Source of the DNA: Flavobacteriales bacterium
GTDB lineage: Bacteria; Bacteroidota; Bacteroidia; Flavobacteriales_F; PHOS-HE28
Assembly: GCA_016788295.1 (NCBI GenBank)
Contig: JAEUSY010000018.1
Coordinates: 1-34,245, forward strand
Direction of reading: 5' to 3'
Length of the DNA: 34,245 nt
Position numbers and translations under genes: made by a program. Below the pieces are notes generated by a model, which had not been told where the DNA came from, did no database searches, and saw only the letters and a program-made list of their open reading frames with translations. This document shows positions 8,749 to 17,093 of this stretch, one piece after another (within the stretch, counting starts at the first letter, position 1; each line of letters starts with the position of its first letter).

Positions 8749-9915
8749 TCAGGCAGGGCGTTTGGCGAGTTCGCGGGCAATGGCGATCCATTTGAACACA
8801 TCCGTCGGGTGGCCCGTATCGTTGACCTCTTCGCGCTTCATGCCCGTACGCACCATCACAATGCGCTCGTGCGGGATCACCACCACGTATTCGCCATGGA
8901 ACCCGCGGCAGTAGTGGATGGGCAAGCCGTCCAGCTCGGCCAGCCACCAGAAGTAACCGTAACGGGCGTTGGGCTTGCCCTTGTCCATCACCTTGGCGGG
9001 TGTAATGGATGCCTGCCAGTAATCACGCGGGACCAGTTGCCGTCCCTTCCACATGCCGCTGTCGAGGTAGAGCTGCCCAATGCGACCGAAATCGCGGGCC
9101 GTGGCGTATAGGCAGCAGAAGGCCTTGAAGTCGCCGTCCTCGCGGTCCTTGCCCCAATAGGCGTCGTGCTCGCATCCGAGGGGTGTCCAGATCTTCTCGC
9201 GCACCAGTTCATCCAATGGGCGCTTGTAGGCGGCTTCCAGCACTTCGGCCATGATCTGCGTGGCGCCGCTGATGTAATCGAGCTCGGTGCCGGGTTCGTC
9301 GCGGCAGGGTTGCTCCAGGCTCAGCTCGCGCACGTTGGTGCCGTAGTAGCCCTTGGCGTTGTCGCTGAAAGGGTCGGCGCCGCTCTCGCTCCAGTCCAGG
9401 CCGGTGCTCATGGTGAGCACATGCTCCAATGTGATCTTGGCATGGCAGCCGTCGGTGTATTCGGGCAGGAAGTCGCCCACGTGCTGTTGCACGCTCTTGA
9501 TCACCCCATCGCGGAGCGCAATTCCGGTGAGCACGCTGATGTAGCTCTTGGCCACACTGAAGCTGTTGCTCACGCTGTCCGCATCCCAACCGTTCCAGTA
9601 CTGTTCCAGGATCAGGCTGTCGTTCTGCCACACAGCGAAACCCACGCTGTGCAAGGCTTTCAGCTCGGCCTCTTGTTCGGGTTTCAGGGCGAGCTTACCG
9701 TAGCGCGCGCCGAGGGGCCAGGGCTGTGGATCGGTGGCAGCGATGGTGCCGTAGGGAAAGAAGTCGCGGTCATCGATCTCGGGGCTGGTGCGACCGATGA
9801 GGTAGGTGTACCGCACGCCACGGGGTATGTGGCCGTTGCCGGTGACGTAGGCAAGCGCGATGAACACACCGAGCACCACGGCGGTCCAGAAGAGAAAGCG
9901 GATGAGTAAACGCAT
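8749..9915 (-). CDS. Serine hydrolase, class C beta-lactamase-related
   Basis: A 388-residue protein with one N-terminal hydrophobic helix (about 4-24), an uncleaved anchor or signal peptide, so it probably acts in the periplasm. The SxxK motif of the beta-lactamase/D-Ala-D-Ala carboxypeptidase superfamily is present as SVAK (S120, K123) in FSVAKSYISVLTG. The second motif appears as YIS (Y214) instead of the usual YxN. The third (KTG/HxG) is degenerate: GFHGEYVVVIPHERI near residue 355, as in many esterase-like members. Family members include peptidases, esterases and amidases, so the substrate is open. It heads a probable operon with the unknown protein at 8342; a -7-like box lies 17 bases upstream of its ATG. 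Confidence 0.85.
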   Translation of the reverse strand: MRLLIRFLFWTAVVLGVFIALAYVTGNGHIPRGVRYTYLIGRTSPEIDDRDFFPYGTIAATDPQPWPLGARYGKLALKPEQEAELKALHSVGFAVWQNDSLILEQYWNGWDADSVSNSFSVAKSYISVLTGIALRDGVIKSVQQHVGDFLPEYTDGCHAKITLEHVLTMSTGLDWSESGADPFSDNAKGYYGTNVRELSLEQPCRDEPGTELDYISGATQIMAEVLEAAYKRPLDELVREKIWTPLGCEHDAYWGKDREDGDFKAFCCLYATARDFGRIGQLYLDSGMWKGRQLVPRDYWQASITPAKVMDKGKPNARYGYFWWLAELDGLPIHYCRGFHGEYVVVIPHERIVMVRTGMKREEVNDTGHPTDVFKWIAIARELAKRPA

Positions 9916-9932
9916 GGGCGGATGGGTCCCGA

Positions 9933-9940
9933 CGAAAGTA
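9933..9940 (-). promoter_or_regulatory. Probable promoter box (TACTTTCG), serine hydrolase gene
   Basis: On the minus strand this reads TACTTTCG inside GCGTTACTTTCGTCG. It has one mismatch to TAnnTTTG and sits 17 bases before the ATG at 9915. A nearly identical 15-base block sits 18 bases before the lipase gene start (25683-25690), which supports a shared promoter element. Confidence 0.45.
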
Positions 9941-10009
9941 ACGCCGCAGCGGCGAGGAGCGTTCCTGCCATTAGCGGATCCACGAATGAACCGTGGCCAA
10001 ACTGAACGG

Positions 10010-11887
10010 TCAATGACCTTTCACGATGGATCTGTGCAAGGTGCCCGATGTCGTGCGTACTTGCAACAGATATCTACCGGGGATAAGTTGTCCCGTCTCC
10101 ACCTGTAAGCCCGGACCACTTCCCTGCCAGAGCACAGGAATGCGTTGGCCAAGTGGGCTGAATAGCTCGATCTCTTTAATGTCGTCCTGGGCGAGAGCGA
10201 TGGTGAACCCGTCTTCGAAAGGAATGGGATACACATTGAGCGCTGTGGTGGGACGGAACTCAACGGCTACCGCATGGTATGTAGTGGATGTGCCATCCAT
10301 ATCCACTTGGACCAAGCGGTAGTATGACAAGCCCAACGGTGGTCCCTCATCTGAGCTGTAATACTGATTGAGCGAATTGCTGAAGCCCGCAGCGGCTACC
10401 GTAGCTATGGTCGTCCAGTGGTCAAGTTCACTTGAACGTTGGACGAGAAAATGGGCGCTATGCTGTTCTGTCGCAGTTGCCCAGCTCAGTGCTACCCGTT
10501 CGTCCTCCGGTACGGCCGTGAACGTCACCAGTTCTACAGGAAGCGGTGTGGTCATGCTGTTCGTGGTGCCCAATGTGAAGCGCCTGCCGTTAGTGAGCGC
10601 GCTCACATTGCTGAAGCGATAGGAACCTCCGCCCATATCGACCGCGCCCGAGATCGGTAGGTCATTCGCCAATACCCCATCTCCGTTAAGGTCCACTACC
10701 AACCGTAGATCGCTCGGGTTCACGGGCCCGAGTCCGTTCAGATCGAATGTGATGTCCACATTGCCTACATCCGCGGCGACTCCTGATGCGTTGACCTCGC
10801 TTACCCGCCATAGACGCTCCAAGCGCCCCTGAAGGCTGCTGTGCATGTCGCTCACGCCCCAGGCACCCAAGGCCCCATTGTCGTGGCCCCAGAGGAGGTA
10901 GGTGTTGTTGGTGATGCTGCCACTGCTTCGGGCAATGGTCAACAGGCCAGTGCCTCGCGATCCGTTCACTACATCGCTCCCGCTGCGGCCAATGCCGGCC
11001 ACGTCGTGGTCGAAGTCGCCATTGGTCGGCTCATCCATGGTGTACAGGTCGGCTGCGCCTAATGCAGTACCATACTTGGCCGCGAGGTAATTATTCACAA
11101 TGAGGTGCTGTACGGTGGACAGCGTTTGGTTGTATACGATGATCTCCGCGATGTACCCGTTGAAGCGGGTCACGTTCGCTCCGGTGCCCGTGTGGCCATA
11201 GAGCACGCCCAAGTGTAGGTTCGAGCTGTAATTCGGAATGCTGGTGCTCGTTTCCTGGCGGTTGGCTACAGCGACATTGCTGGTGAATAGTTGAAGATCG
11301 TTCGTGTTGCTGGGAGTGGCGCCATGGTACATGAAGCTGTTCACATAATTCACCCCCGTACTGAACGTGTTCGAGCTGGTGGCCCGGTCTCCGGAACCGT
11401 CAATATCCAGATGCTGGCTCAGGTTGGTGCCATTTTGCCACAGGAACCATCCATAGGCGTTCTGGCTTCCTGGATTGACGCGTTTGCTGAAGAACCCTCG
11501 CGGCGCACTGTTCGGTGTGCCTGTGTTCAGCCGGAACACCACGAAGCCGGTAAGACCATTCATGTTTTCCAGCGTGCTGTTGTCGGGCACGGTCAGAAGG
11601 TCGGGAAAGGTCTGGTCGTTGTCGAAGAGCACGGCCGGATAACCGTTGATGGCATTCGGAGCAAGGACCGGTTGATGATCGGCCACGGCCTGTATAGCGT
11701 GGTTGCTGTTGCCCGAACGGTCGCTCCATTGTTGTACGCCTGCCGTGGGCGCCACTACGCCCACGTCGGCCGTGAACCAGAGGATATTATTGGTACTGTT
11801 TCCGATGCCGCCAGGTCCGGATTGGCCTTGGCACGCGTAGTTCAACAGCAGGAACGTGGAGCAAATAGCCGCACAGATCGTTCTCAT
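10010..11887 (-). CDS. Secreted LamG-type protein with T9SS type A sorting domain
   Basis: A 625-residue protein exported by Sec and then T9SS. It starts with a signal peptide (about 1-22). A LamG/concanavalin A-like jelly-roll follows (about 30-275: ILWFTADVG, QWSDRSGN, YPAVLFDN, FNGYIAEIIVYNQ, NNYLAAKYG). A second region (about 280-450) with HDVAGIGR, LLWGHDNGA and ERLWRVSE resembles the uncharacterised domain that often follows LamG in Bacteroidota secreted proteins. A beta-sandwich segment (PLPVELVTFTA, ALSWATATE) precedes the sorting domain from about residue 550 (LNVYPIPFEDGF, LFSPLGQRI, PGRYLLQVRT, ending IVKGH). It is probably attached to the cell surface or released. The ligand is unknown. 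It lies downstream of atpG, probably as a separate unit. Confidence 0.85.
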   Translation of the reverse strand: MRTICAAICSTFLLLNYACQGQSGPGGIGNSTNNILWFTADVGVVAPTAGVQQWSDRSGNSNHAIQAVADHQPVLAPNAINGYPAVLFDNDQTFPDLLTVPDNSTLENMNGLTGFVVFRLNTGTPNSAPRGFFSKRVNPGSQNAYGWFLWQNGTNLSQHLDIDGSGDRATSSNTFSTGVNYVNSFMYHGATPSNTNDLQLFTSNVAVANRQETSTSIPNYSSNLHLGVLYGHTGTGANVTRFNGYIAEIIVYNQTLSTVQHLIVNNYLAAKYGTALGAADLYTMDEPTNGDFDHDVAGIGRSGSDVVNGSRGTGLLTIARSSGSITNNTYLLWGHDNGALGAWGVSDMHSSLQGRLERLWRVSEVNASGVAADVGNVDITFDLNGLGPVNPSDLRLVVDLNGDGVLANDLPISGAVDMGGGSYRFSNVSALTNGRRFTLGTTNSMTTPLPVELVTFTAVPEDERVALSWATATEQHSAHFLVQRSSELDHWTTIATVAAAGFSNSLNQYYSSDEGPPLGLSYYRLVQVDMDGTSTTYHAVAVEFRPTTALNVYPIPFEDGFTIALAQDDIKEIELFSPLGQRIPVLWQGSGPGLQVETGQLIPGRYLLQVRTTSGTLHRSIVKGH

Positions 11888-11939
11888 CAGGCGCCTTGTA
11901 CGGCACCTTTGAAAAGCGGTTGCGTGTTCGCGGTAAAGA

Positions 11940-12827
11940 TCAGCCCTTCAGCGCCTCTGCGCCGCCAACGATCTCGAGGATCTCGTTGGTGATGGAAGCC
12001 TGACGCGCCTTGTTGTAGGTGAGCTTCAGGTCCTTCAGCAGGGCGTCGGCGTTGTCGGTGGCCTTGTGCATGGCGGTCATGCGCGCACCGTGCTCAGCGG
12101 CAAAGCTGTCCAACAGGGCCTTGTAGAACTGGATCTTCAGGCTCTTCGGAATGATCTCCTCCACGATCGTGGCCCGGTCGGGTTCCATGATGTGGTCCAC
12201 CTTGGACGTGCGTGAGGCCGTGGCCTCGTTGCTCGCGGTCGGCAGGATGGGCAGGAACTGCTCTTCCGTGGTGATCTGCACGGCGGCGTTCTTGAACTTG
12301 TTGTAGAACAACACCACGCGATCGTACTGGCCCGAGGCGTATTGCTGCATCAACAGCTCGGCCACCGGTGCGGCCTTGTCGAAGGAAAGGCCATCGAAAA
12401 GGTGCGCCAGGTCAGCGGGCAGCTGGTCGTTCAAGAGACCACTGCGACGGTAGGTGTCCATGGCCTTTTTGCCCACAGGCAGCAAATGCACTTCCTGGCC
12501 CTGTTCTTTCGCATCGGCAAGCGCCTTGCGGATCAAGCGATACACCTGTGTATTGAAGGCACCGGCCAGACCGCGGTTGCTCACGATGGCCACGAAGAGC
12601 ACCTTCTTCACTTCGCGGGGTGCGCTGTACACGCCCTCGCTGCTATCGAGGCTGGCGCTCACGTTGCCCAGAATGGTCTGCAGCTTCTCGGCATACGGAC
12701 GCATGCGGATGATCGCGTCCTGGGCACGACGCAGTTTGGCCGCGCTCACCATTTTCATGGCCGCGGTGATCTGCTTGGTGCTGTTCACCGAGACGATCCT
12801 GCTGCGTACTTCCTTCAGGCTGGGCAT
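11940..12827 (-). CDS. atpG: ATP synthase F1 subunit gamma
   Basis: A 295-residue gamma subunit, the central rotor shaft of F1. The N-terminus is classic (SLKEVRSRIVSVNSTKQIT, then AMKMVSAAKLRRAQ), the middle has SNRGLAGAFNTQVY, and the C-terminus closes with YNKARQASITNEILEIVGGA, forming the second half of the coiled-coil shaft. The ATG at 12827 gives the canonical start; codons further upstream are shadow sequence and run into a hairpin. It is the last gene of the ATP synthase cluster here. The genes for beta and epsilon do not follow. The 65 bases before it, between atpA and atpG, contain a perfect 12-base inverted repeat. Confidence 0.97.
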   Translation of the reverse strand: MPSLKEVRSRIVSVNSTKQITAAMKMVSAAKLRRAQDAIIRMRPYAEKLQTILGNVSASLDSSEGVYSAPREVKKVLFVAIVSNRGLAGAFNTQVYRLIRKALADAKEQGQEVHLLPVGKKAMDTYRRSGLLNDQLPADLAHLFDGLSFDKAAPVAELLMQQYASGQYDRVVLFYNKFKNAAVQITTEEQFLPILPTASNEATASRTSKVDHIMEPDRATIVEEIIPKSLKIQFYKALLDSFAAEHGARMTAMHKATDNADALLKDLKLTYNKARQASITNEILEIVGGAEALKG

Positions 12828-12852
12828 TGTGGCGGGCTGCTGTTCCGGGACC

Positions 12853-12879
12853 GTAGGTCGACCCACAGGGTCGACCTAC
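12853..12879. repeat. Perfect inverted repeat (REP-like hairpin) between atpA and atpG
   Basis: Left arm GTAGGTCGACCC (12853-12864), spacer ACA, right arm GGGTCGACCTAC (12868-12879): a 12-base stem with no mismatch and a 3-base loop. Each arm also holds the self-complementary GGTCGACC. It lies in the short gap between the atpA stop and the atpG start and lacks a following T-run in either direction. The terminal GTAG resembles the guide tetranucleotide of REP elements. I found no second copy in this window. Confidence 0.75.
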
Positions 12880-12892
12880 AATTGCTCCGATC

Positions 12893-14473
12893 TTAGTTAT
12901 CCAGGCTCTTGATCAGGTCTGCGGCCACCTTTTCCAAGGTTCCCGTGATCTGGTCGTTGTACTCACCCTTTTTCAGTGCGGCCAGCACATCGCTGTGCTT
13001 GTTCCGCAGCATGGTGACGAACTCGGCCTCGAACTGGCGGACGTTCTTCACGGGGATCTTGGTGAGCAGGCCCTTCACACCGCAATAGATGATGGCGATC
13101 TGCTCTTCCACGCGCATGGGGCTGTTCTGGCCCTGCTTCAGGATCTCCACGTTGCGCGCCCCCTTGTCAAGCACGGCCTTGGTGGCAGCATCCAGGTCGG
13201 AACCGAACTTGCTGAAGGCTTCCAGTTCGCGGTACTGCGCCTGGTCCAGCTTCAGGGTGCCGGCCACCTTCTTCATGCTCTTGATCTGCGCGTTACCGCC
13301 AACGCGGCTCACGCTGATACCCACGTTGATGGCAGGGCGCACACCGCTGAGGAACAGGTTGCTCTCCAGGAAGATCTGTCCGTCCGTGATGGAGATAACG
13401 TTGGTGGGGATGTAGGCGGATACGTCACCTGCCTGCGTCTCGATGATGGGCAGTGCGGTCAGCGATCCACCGCCCTTCACCTTGCCTTTCAGGCTCTCCG
13501 GCAGGTCGTTCATCTGTGCGGCCACGGTCTGGTCGGCCGTGATCTTCGCGGCACGCTCCAACAGGCGGCTGTGCAGGTAGAACACGTCACCGGGGTAGGC
13601 CTCACGTCCGGGAGGACGACGCAGAAGAAGCGATACCTCGCGGTAGGCCACGGCCTGCTTGGATAGGTCATCGAACACGATCAGTGCCGGACGACCGGTA
13701 TCGCGGAAGTATTCGCCGATGGCGGCACCGGTGAAGGGTGCGTAGAACTGCATGGGAGCGGGATCGCTCGCGTTGGCGGCCACCACGGTGGTGTAGGCCA
13801 TGGCGCCGTTCTCCTCCAGGGTCTTCACGGTACCGGCCACGGTGCTGCCCTTCTGGCCGATGGCCACGTAGATGCAGTACACAGGCTGTCCGGCCTCGTA
13901 GAACTCGCGTTGGTTGATGATGGTATCGATGGCCACCGTGCTCTTGCCGGTCTGGCGGTCACCGATGATCAGTTCGCGCTGGCCGCGACCGATGGGGATC
14001 ATGGCATCAACGGCCTTGATGCCGGTCTGCAGCGGCTCCTTCACGGGCTCGCGGTAGATCACGCCCGGAGCTTTGCGCTCGATGGGCATCTCGAAGGTCT
14101 CACCGGTGATGGGGCCTTTGCCGTCGATGGGTTCGCCGAGGGTGTTCACCACACGACCCACCATGCCTTCGCCCACGTTCACGCTGGCGATGCGACGGGT
14201 GCGCTTCACGGTGTCGCCCTCCTTGATGCCTACGCTCGAACCCAGCAACACGGCGCCCACGTTGTCCTCCTCCAGGTTCAGTACGATGGCGCGCAGACCG
14301 CTGGCGAACTCCACGAGCTCACCGCTCTGTACACCTTGCAGGCCGTAGATGCGGGCAATACCATCGCCCACCTGCAGTACGGTCCCGACCTCTTCGAACT
14401 CCGCAGCATCGCGCACACCGGCGAGCTCCTGCTTGATGATCGCCGATACTTCGGCGGGTTTCACTTCTGCCAT
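12893..14473 (-). CDS. atpA: ATP synthase F1 subunit alpha
   Basis: A 526-residue alpha subunit, full length for the family. It has the N-terminal beta-barrel ([14 protein letters not shown], about 33-45), the Walker A loop GDRQTGKS (171-178), the Walker B region [11 protein letters not shown], the [22 protein letters not shown] signature of alpha subunits, and [15 protein letters not shown]. Together with beta it forms the catalytic hexamer of the F1 head; alpha sites are regulatory. It follows atpH by 12 bases, consistent with one transcript. Start ATG at 14473 gives the standard [17 protein letters not shown], the segment that contacts the delta subunit. Confidence 0.98.
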   Translation of the reverse strand: MAEVKPAEVSAIIKQELAGVRDAAEFEEVGTVLQVGDGIARIYGLQGVQSGELVEFASGLRAIVLNLEEDNVGAVLLGSSVGIKEGDTVKRTRRIASVNVGEGMVGRVVNTLGEPIDGKGPITGETFEMPIERKAPGVIYREPVKEPLQTGIKAVDAMIPIGRGQRELIIGDRQTGKSTVAIDTIINQREFYEAGQPVYCIYVAIGQKGSTVAGTVKTLEENGAMAYTTVVAANASDPAPMQFYAPFTGAAIGEYFRDTGRPALIVFDDLSKQAVAYREVSLLLRRPPGREAYPGDVFYLHSRLLERAAKITADQTVAAQMNDLPESLKGKVKGGGSLTALPIIETQAGDVSAYIPTNVISITDGQIFLESNLFLSGVRPAINVGISVSRVGGNAQIKSMKKVAGTLKLDQAQYRELEAFSKFGSDLDAATKAVLDKGARNVEILKQGQNSPMRVEEQIAIIYCGVKGLLTKIPVKNVRQFEAEFVTMLRNKHSDVLAALKKGEYNDQITGTLEKVAADLIKSLDN

Positions 14474-14485
14474 GATACGATTGTC

Positions 14486-15046
14486 TTAGAACTTCGGGAT
14501 GTACGGGTTCTCGGCGAAGGTGCGCCGGATCACGTGGAGCTTGTTGCGCAGGCTGGCGTCCCATTGCAGGTCGCCGATCTGGATGATGCCACCGCCGAGT
14601 ATCGAGGGGTCCACCATCTCGCGCATTTCAATGGTCTTGCCCGGGTAGCGGAGCGAAGTGATCTTGCGCACTTTCTCCAGCTCTACAGGCGTCAGTTTCA
14701 CCGCGCTGGTGATCTGACAGATTACGATGTTCTTCTGCTCCAGGTAGAGCTCCTCGAAAGCGCGTGCGATCTCGGGGATCAGTTGCTCGCGGCCTTTGCG
14801 GGTCACCACGGTGAAGAAGTGCTGGGCGATCTCACCCACCTGGCCACCGAAGATCTTGTTTAGGGCACGCTGCTTCTGGTCGGCGCGGATCACCGGGCTC
14901 TTGAGCAGAACACGCAGGTCGGAACTGGCCGCGCAGGTGTCGAGCATCAGCTTGACATCAGTACGCACCTGCTCCATCTGGCCTCGTTCGAGGGCCAGGT
15001 CCATCAAGGACTTCGCGTAGCGGTATGCGGCCTGTTGGTTCCTCAT
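14486..15046 (-). CDS. atpH: ATP synthase F1 subunit delta
   Basis: A 186-residue delta (OSCP) subunit linking the F1 head to the peripheral stalk. The N-terminal helical bundle starts QQAAYRYAKSLMDLALE and contains LKSPVIRADQKQRAL and FGGQVGEIAQHFFTVV. The C-terminal part has YPGKTIEMREMVDPSILGG and IQIGDLQWDASLRNKL, the usual family block. The start codon overlaps the atpF stop in an ATGA arrangement (15043-15046), so translation is coupled. The order atpF-atpH-atpA matches other F-type operons. Confidence 0.96.
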   Translation of the reverse strand: MRNQQAAYRYAKSLMDLALERGQMEQVRTDVKLMLDTCAASSDLRVLLKSPVIRADQKQRALNKIFGGQVGEIAQHFFTVVTRKGREQLIPEIARAFEELYLEQKNIVICQITSAVKLTPVELEKVRKITSLRYPGKTIEMREMVDPSILGGGIIQIGDLQWDASLRNKLHVIRRTFAENPYIPKF

Positions 15047-15540
15047 GAAAGTCGGGCCTCGGCCTCTTTCAGCATGCGGTCCACCAGTGCGCGTTGGGCG
15101 GCGTCATCGGCCAGCTTTTCGCGCAGCAGCTTCTCGGCGATCTCCACGCTGAGCTCGCCCACCAACATTTTGATGTCGGCCACGGCGGCGTTCTTCTCGT
15201 TGCGGATCTCGGCCCGGGCACGCTCGATCATCGCGGCGGCTTCCGCTTTGGCCTTTTCCTTGGCCTCGGCGATCTCCTTGTCGCGGATGTCGCGAGCTTC
15301 CTTCAAGAGCACCTCGCGCTCCTCTCGGGCGGCGCGGTTCAGGTCCTCGTTGCGGGCTTGCAGGGCCGCCATCTCCTCGCGGGCCTTCTTCGCCTCGCTC
15401 AGGGCGTCCTCAATGCCCCGCTCACGCTCGTTGAGCGTCTCGAGGATGGGTTTCCACGCGAATTTGCGCAGGATGAACAGCACCGCAAGGAACGATACCG
15501 TCATCCAGAAGATGAGGCCGAAGGAGAATTGGATCAGCAT
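15043..15540 (-). CDS. atpF: ATP synthase F0 subunit b
   Basis: A 165-residue b subunit, the dimeric peripheral stalk. One transmembrane helix at about 5-27 (FGLIFWMTVSFLAVLFIL) is followed by a long, highly charged, alanine- and glutamate-rich helix typical of the stalk (ERERGIEDALSEAKKAREEM, EIAEAKEKAKAEAAAMIERA). It ends with a domain that docks on delta (LREKLADDAAQRALVDRML). The gap from atpE is 33 bases; the 3' end overlaps atpH by four bases. Confidence 0.95.
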   Translation of the reverse strand: MLIQFSFGLIFWMTVSFLAVLFILRKFAWKPILETLNERERGIEDALSEAKKAREEMAALQARNEDLNRAAREEREVLLKEARDIRDKEIAEAKEKAKAEAAAMIERARAEIRNEKNAAVADIKMLVGELSVEIAEKLLREKLADDAAQRALVDRMLKEAEARLS

Positions 15541-15573
15541 GGCTTGGGGTCAATGGTTACGACCGGCCGGTGC

Positions 15574-15822
15574 TCAGAGCACCATGGCGAGCAGGCCCAC
15601 AACGATACCGAACATGGCAGCACCTTCCACCAGAGCGGCGGCCAGGATCATGTTGGCGCGGATGTCGTTGGTAGCCTCGGGCTGGCGGGCAATGGCCTGC
15701 ATGGCATCACCACCAATACGGCCGATGCCGATACCGGCGGCGAGAGCAGCGATGCCGGCACCGATGGCGGCGAAACCGAAGTGTGCGTTGGCAGCGGCTT
15801 CCAGGAGGATCGAGAGGAACAT
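15574..15822 (-). CDS. atpE: ATP synthase F0 subunit c
   Basis: An 82-residue two-helix proteolipid that forms the ion-driven rotor ring. Helix 1 has the glycine-rich packing pattern GAGIAALAAGIGIGRIGG (21-38), the cytoplasmic loop is ARQPEA (45-50), and helix 2 carries the essential carboxylate E66 in AALVEGAAMFG. The residue after E66 is glycine, not the serine or threonine common in sodium-binding rings, so proton coupling is more likely; this is inference from a few positions. It lies 30 bases after atpB. A short inverted repeat (15569-15583) overlaps its stop codon. Confidence 0.96.
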   Translation of the reverse strand: MFLSILLEAAANAHFGFAAIGAGIAALAAGIGIGRIGGDAMQAIARQPEATNDIRANMILAAALVEGAAMFGIVVGLLAMVL

Positions 15823-15852
15823 GTCGAACGGGTTTGGGTTTGCGGTTGATTC

Positions 15853-17010
15853 TTAGTGATGATGGGGCTCCTCAATGGCAGCACCCAGGTACATCGCGCT
15901 CAGGAAGGTGAACACGAACGCCTGGATGAAGGCCACCAGCAGTTCCAGCATGCTCATGAAAATGGTGAAGGCCAGGCTGAAGACGCTTACGCCCCAGCCC
16001 AGTCCGGCATTGATCTCACCGAAGATGAAGATCAACGCGAAGAAGCTCAATACGATGATGTGACCGGCCGTGATGTTCGCGAAGAGTCGGATCATCAGGA
16101 TGGCGGGGCGCAGGAACACGCCGAGGATCTCCACCGGCGTAAGGATCAGGAGCACCGGCTTGGGCACCCCGGGCATGGCGATGATGTGACCCCAATAGTG
16201 GCGGTTGCCGTGGATCAGCGTGAGCACGAAGGTGATGGCCGCCAGTGCGAAGGTCACCGAGATGCTGCCGCTCACGTTGGCGCCGAAGGGGAAGATGGGG
16301 ATCAAGCCCATCAGGTTGTTGATGAGGATGAAGAAGAACACCGTGAGCAGGAAGGGCATGAAGCGCTCGTACTTCGGACCGATGTTCGCCTTGGCCACAT
16401 CATCGCGCACGAAGAGGATGATCGGCTCAATGAAGCTCTGCAATCCTTTGGGGGCTCCAACACCGCGCTTGCGGTAGCCACCGGCCACGCTCAGGAAAAT
16501 GATCAGCATCAAGGCGATGCTCACCAACATGCCCAGGACGTTCTTGGTGATGCTCACATCCCAAGTTGCGGCCGTGAGGGCCTCGTTCTGAGTGGCACTG
16601 TGCACATCGGTGCCATCGGGCGCATCGGTGGCCAGCAATTTGCCCTCATGCAGGTAGTAGCCGCCGTAGGTCTTGTGGCCGTGGTCGAAACGGGCGCTGA
16701 AGAACACGCTGAGGCCGCGCTCGGTGTTGTAAACGATAATGGGGAGCGGGAGGGAGGTGTGTCCCCACAGGTGCCAGCCGTGCTCATCGGTCACGTGGCC
16801 CATGATCATCTCTCCGGGGTTGAACTTCTCCGTAGCGTGTTCGTCGTGTGCTTCGGTATGTTCGGCGTGGGCTTCCGCTCCGGTGGCCACCATTTCGTGG
16901 TGGTGGGCGGTGTCGCCAGCGGCGTGGTCGTGGCCTTCATGCTGCGCCACCGACACCCCTGCGAACAGTACGCTGAACAGAAGGAATGTGGCGCGGATCA
17001 AGGCTTTCAT
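15853..17010 (-). CDS. atpB: ATP synthase F0 subunit a, with His-rich N-terminal extension
   Basis: A 385-residue a subunit, the stator channel of F0. The key arginine is R308 in LMIRLFANITAGH; Q363 lies in FIQAFVFTFLSAMYL, and NNLMGLIPIFPFG is the usual family block. The N-terminus is longer than in Proteobacteria: a signal peptide (1-22, ending VSVAQ), then a periplasmic segment with ten histidines between residues 24 and 58 and a beta-rich stretch to about 150 before the first channel helix. It ends EEPHHH. Extended a subunits are usual in Bacteroidota, and the histidine cluster is marked here. ATG 17010 is chosen because the signal peptide starts there; a TACCTTTG box lies upstream. Confidence 0.95.
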   Translation of the reverse strand: MKALIRATFLLFSVLFAGVSVAQHEGHDHAAGDTAHHHEMVATGAEAHAEHTEAHDEHATEKFNPGEMIMGHVTDEHGWHLWGHTSLPLPIIVYNTERGLSVFFSARFDHGHKTYGGYYLHEGKLLATDAPDGTDVHSATQNEALTAATWDVSITKNVLGMLVSIALMLIIFLSVAGGYRKRGVGAPKGLQSFIEPIILFVRDDVAKANIGPKYERFMPFLLTVFFFILINNLMGLIPIFPFGANVSGSISVTFALAAITFVLTLIHGNRHYWGHIIAMPGVPKPVLLILTPVEILGVFLRPAILMIRLFANITAGHIIVLSFFALIFIFGEINAGLGWGVSVFSLAFTIFMSMLELLVAFIQAFVFTFLSAMYLGAAIEEPHHH

Positions 17011-17021
17011 CACGTTTGTGC

Positions 17022-17034
17022 GGGGTGCTACCCC
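17022..17034. repeat. Short hairpin in the atpB leader
   Basis: GGGGT (17022-17026) and ACCCC (17030-17034) can pair around GCT, forming a 5-base G/C-rich stem. It ends 11 bases before the atpB start codon on the minus strand and lies between the candidate promoter at 17049 and the gene. It is short, so significance is uncertain. Confidence 0.3.
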
Positions 17035-17048
17035 CCTCAATGCGGGCG

Positions 17049-17056
17049 CAAAGGTA
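17049..17056 (-). promoter_or_regulatory. Candidate internal promoter box for atpB (TACCTTTG)
   Basis: On the minus strand this reads TACCTTTG, a full match to the Bacteroidota -7 consensus TAnnTTTG. It lies 38 bases before the atpB ATG, in the 83-base gap after atpZ. The -33 region has TTT but no TTG. It may drive the atpB-atpG genes separately from the bactofilin promoter. Confidence 0.5.
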
Positions 17057-17093
17057 GAATTCGGGATGGAATTGCGGAAATACGATCTCGCGC

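Noticed and set aside
11934..11941. Promoter-like GATCTTTA upstream of the LamG-type T9SS gene
   Set aside because: Two mismatches to TAnnTTTG and overlap with the atpG stop make it too weak to list.
12828..12866. Longer start of atpG at 12866
   Set aside because: The extra residues derive from the hairpin and are not part of the gamma family; the canonical N-terminus starts at 12827.
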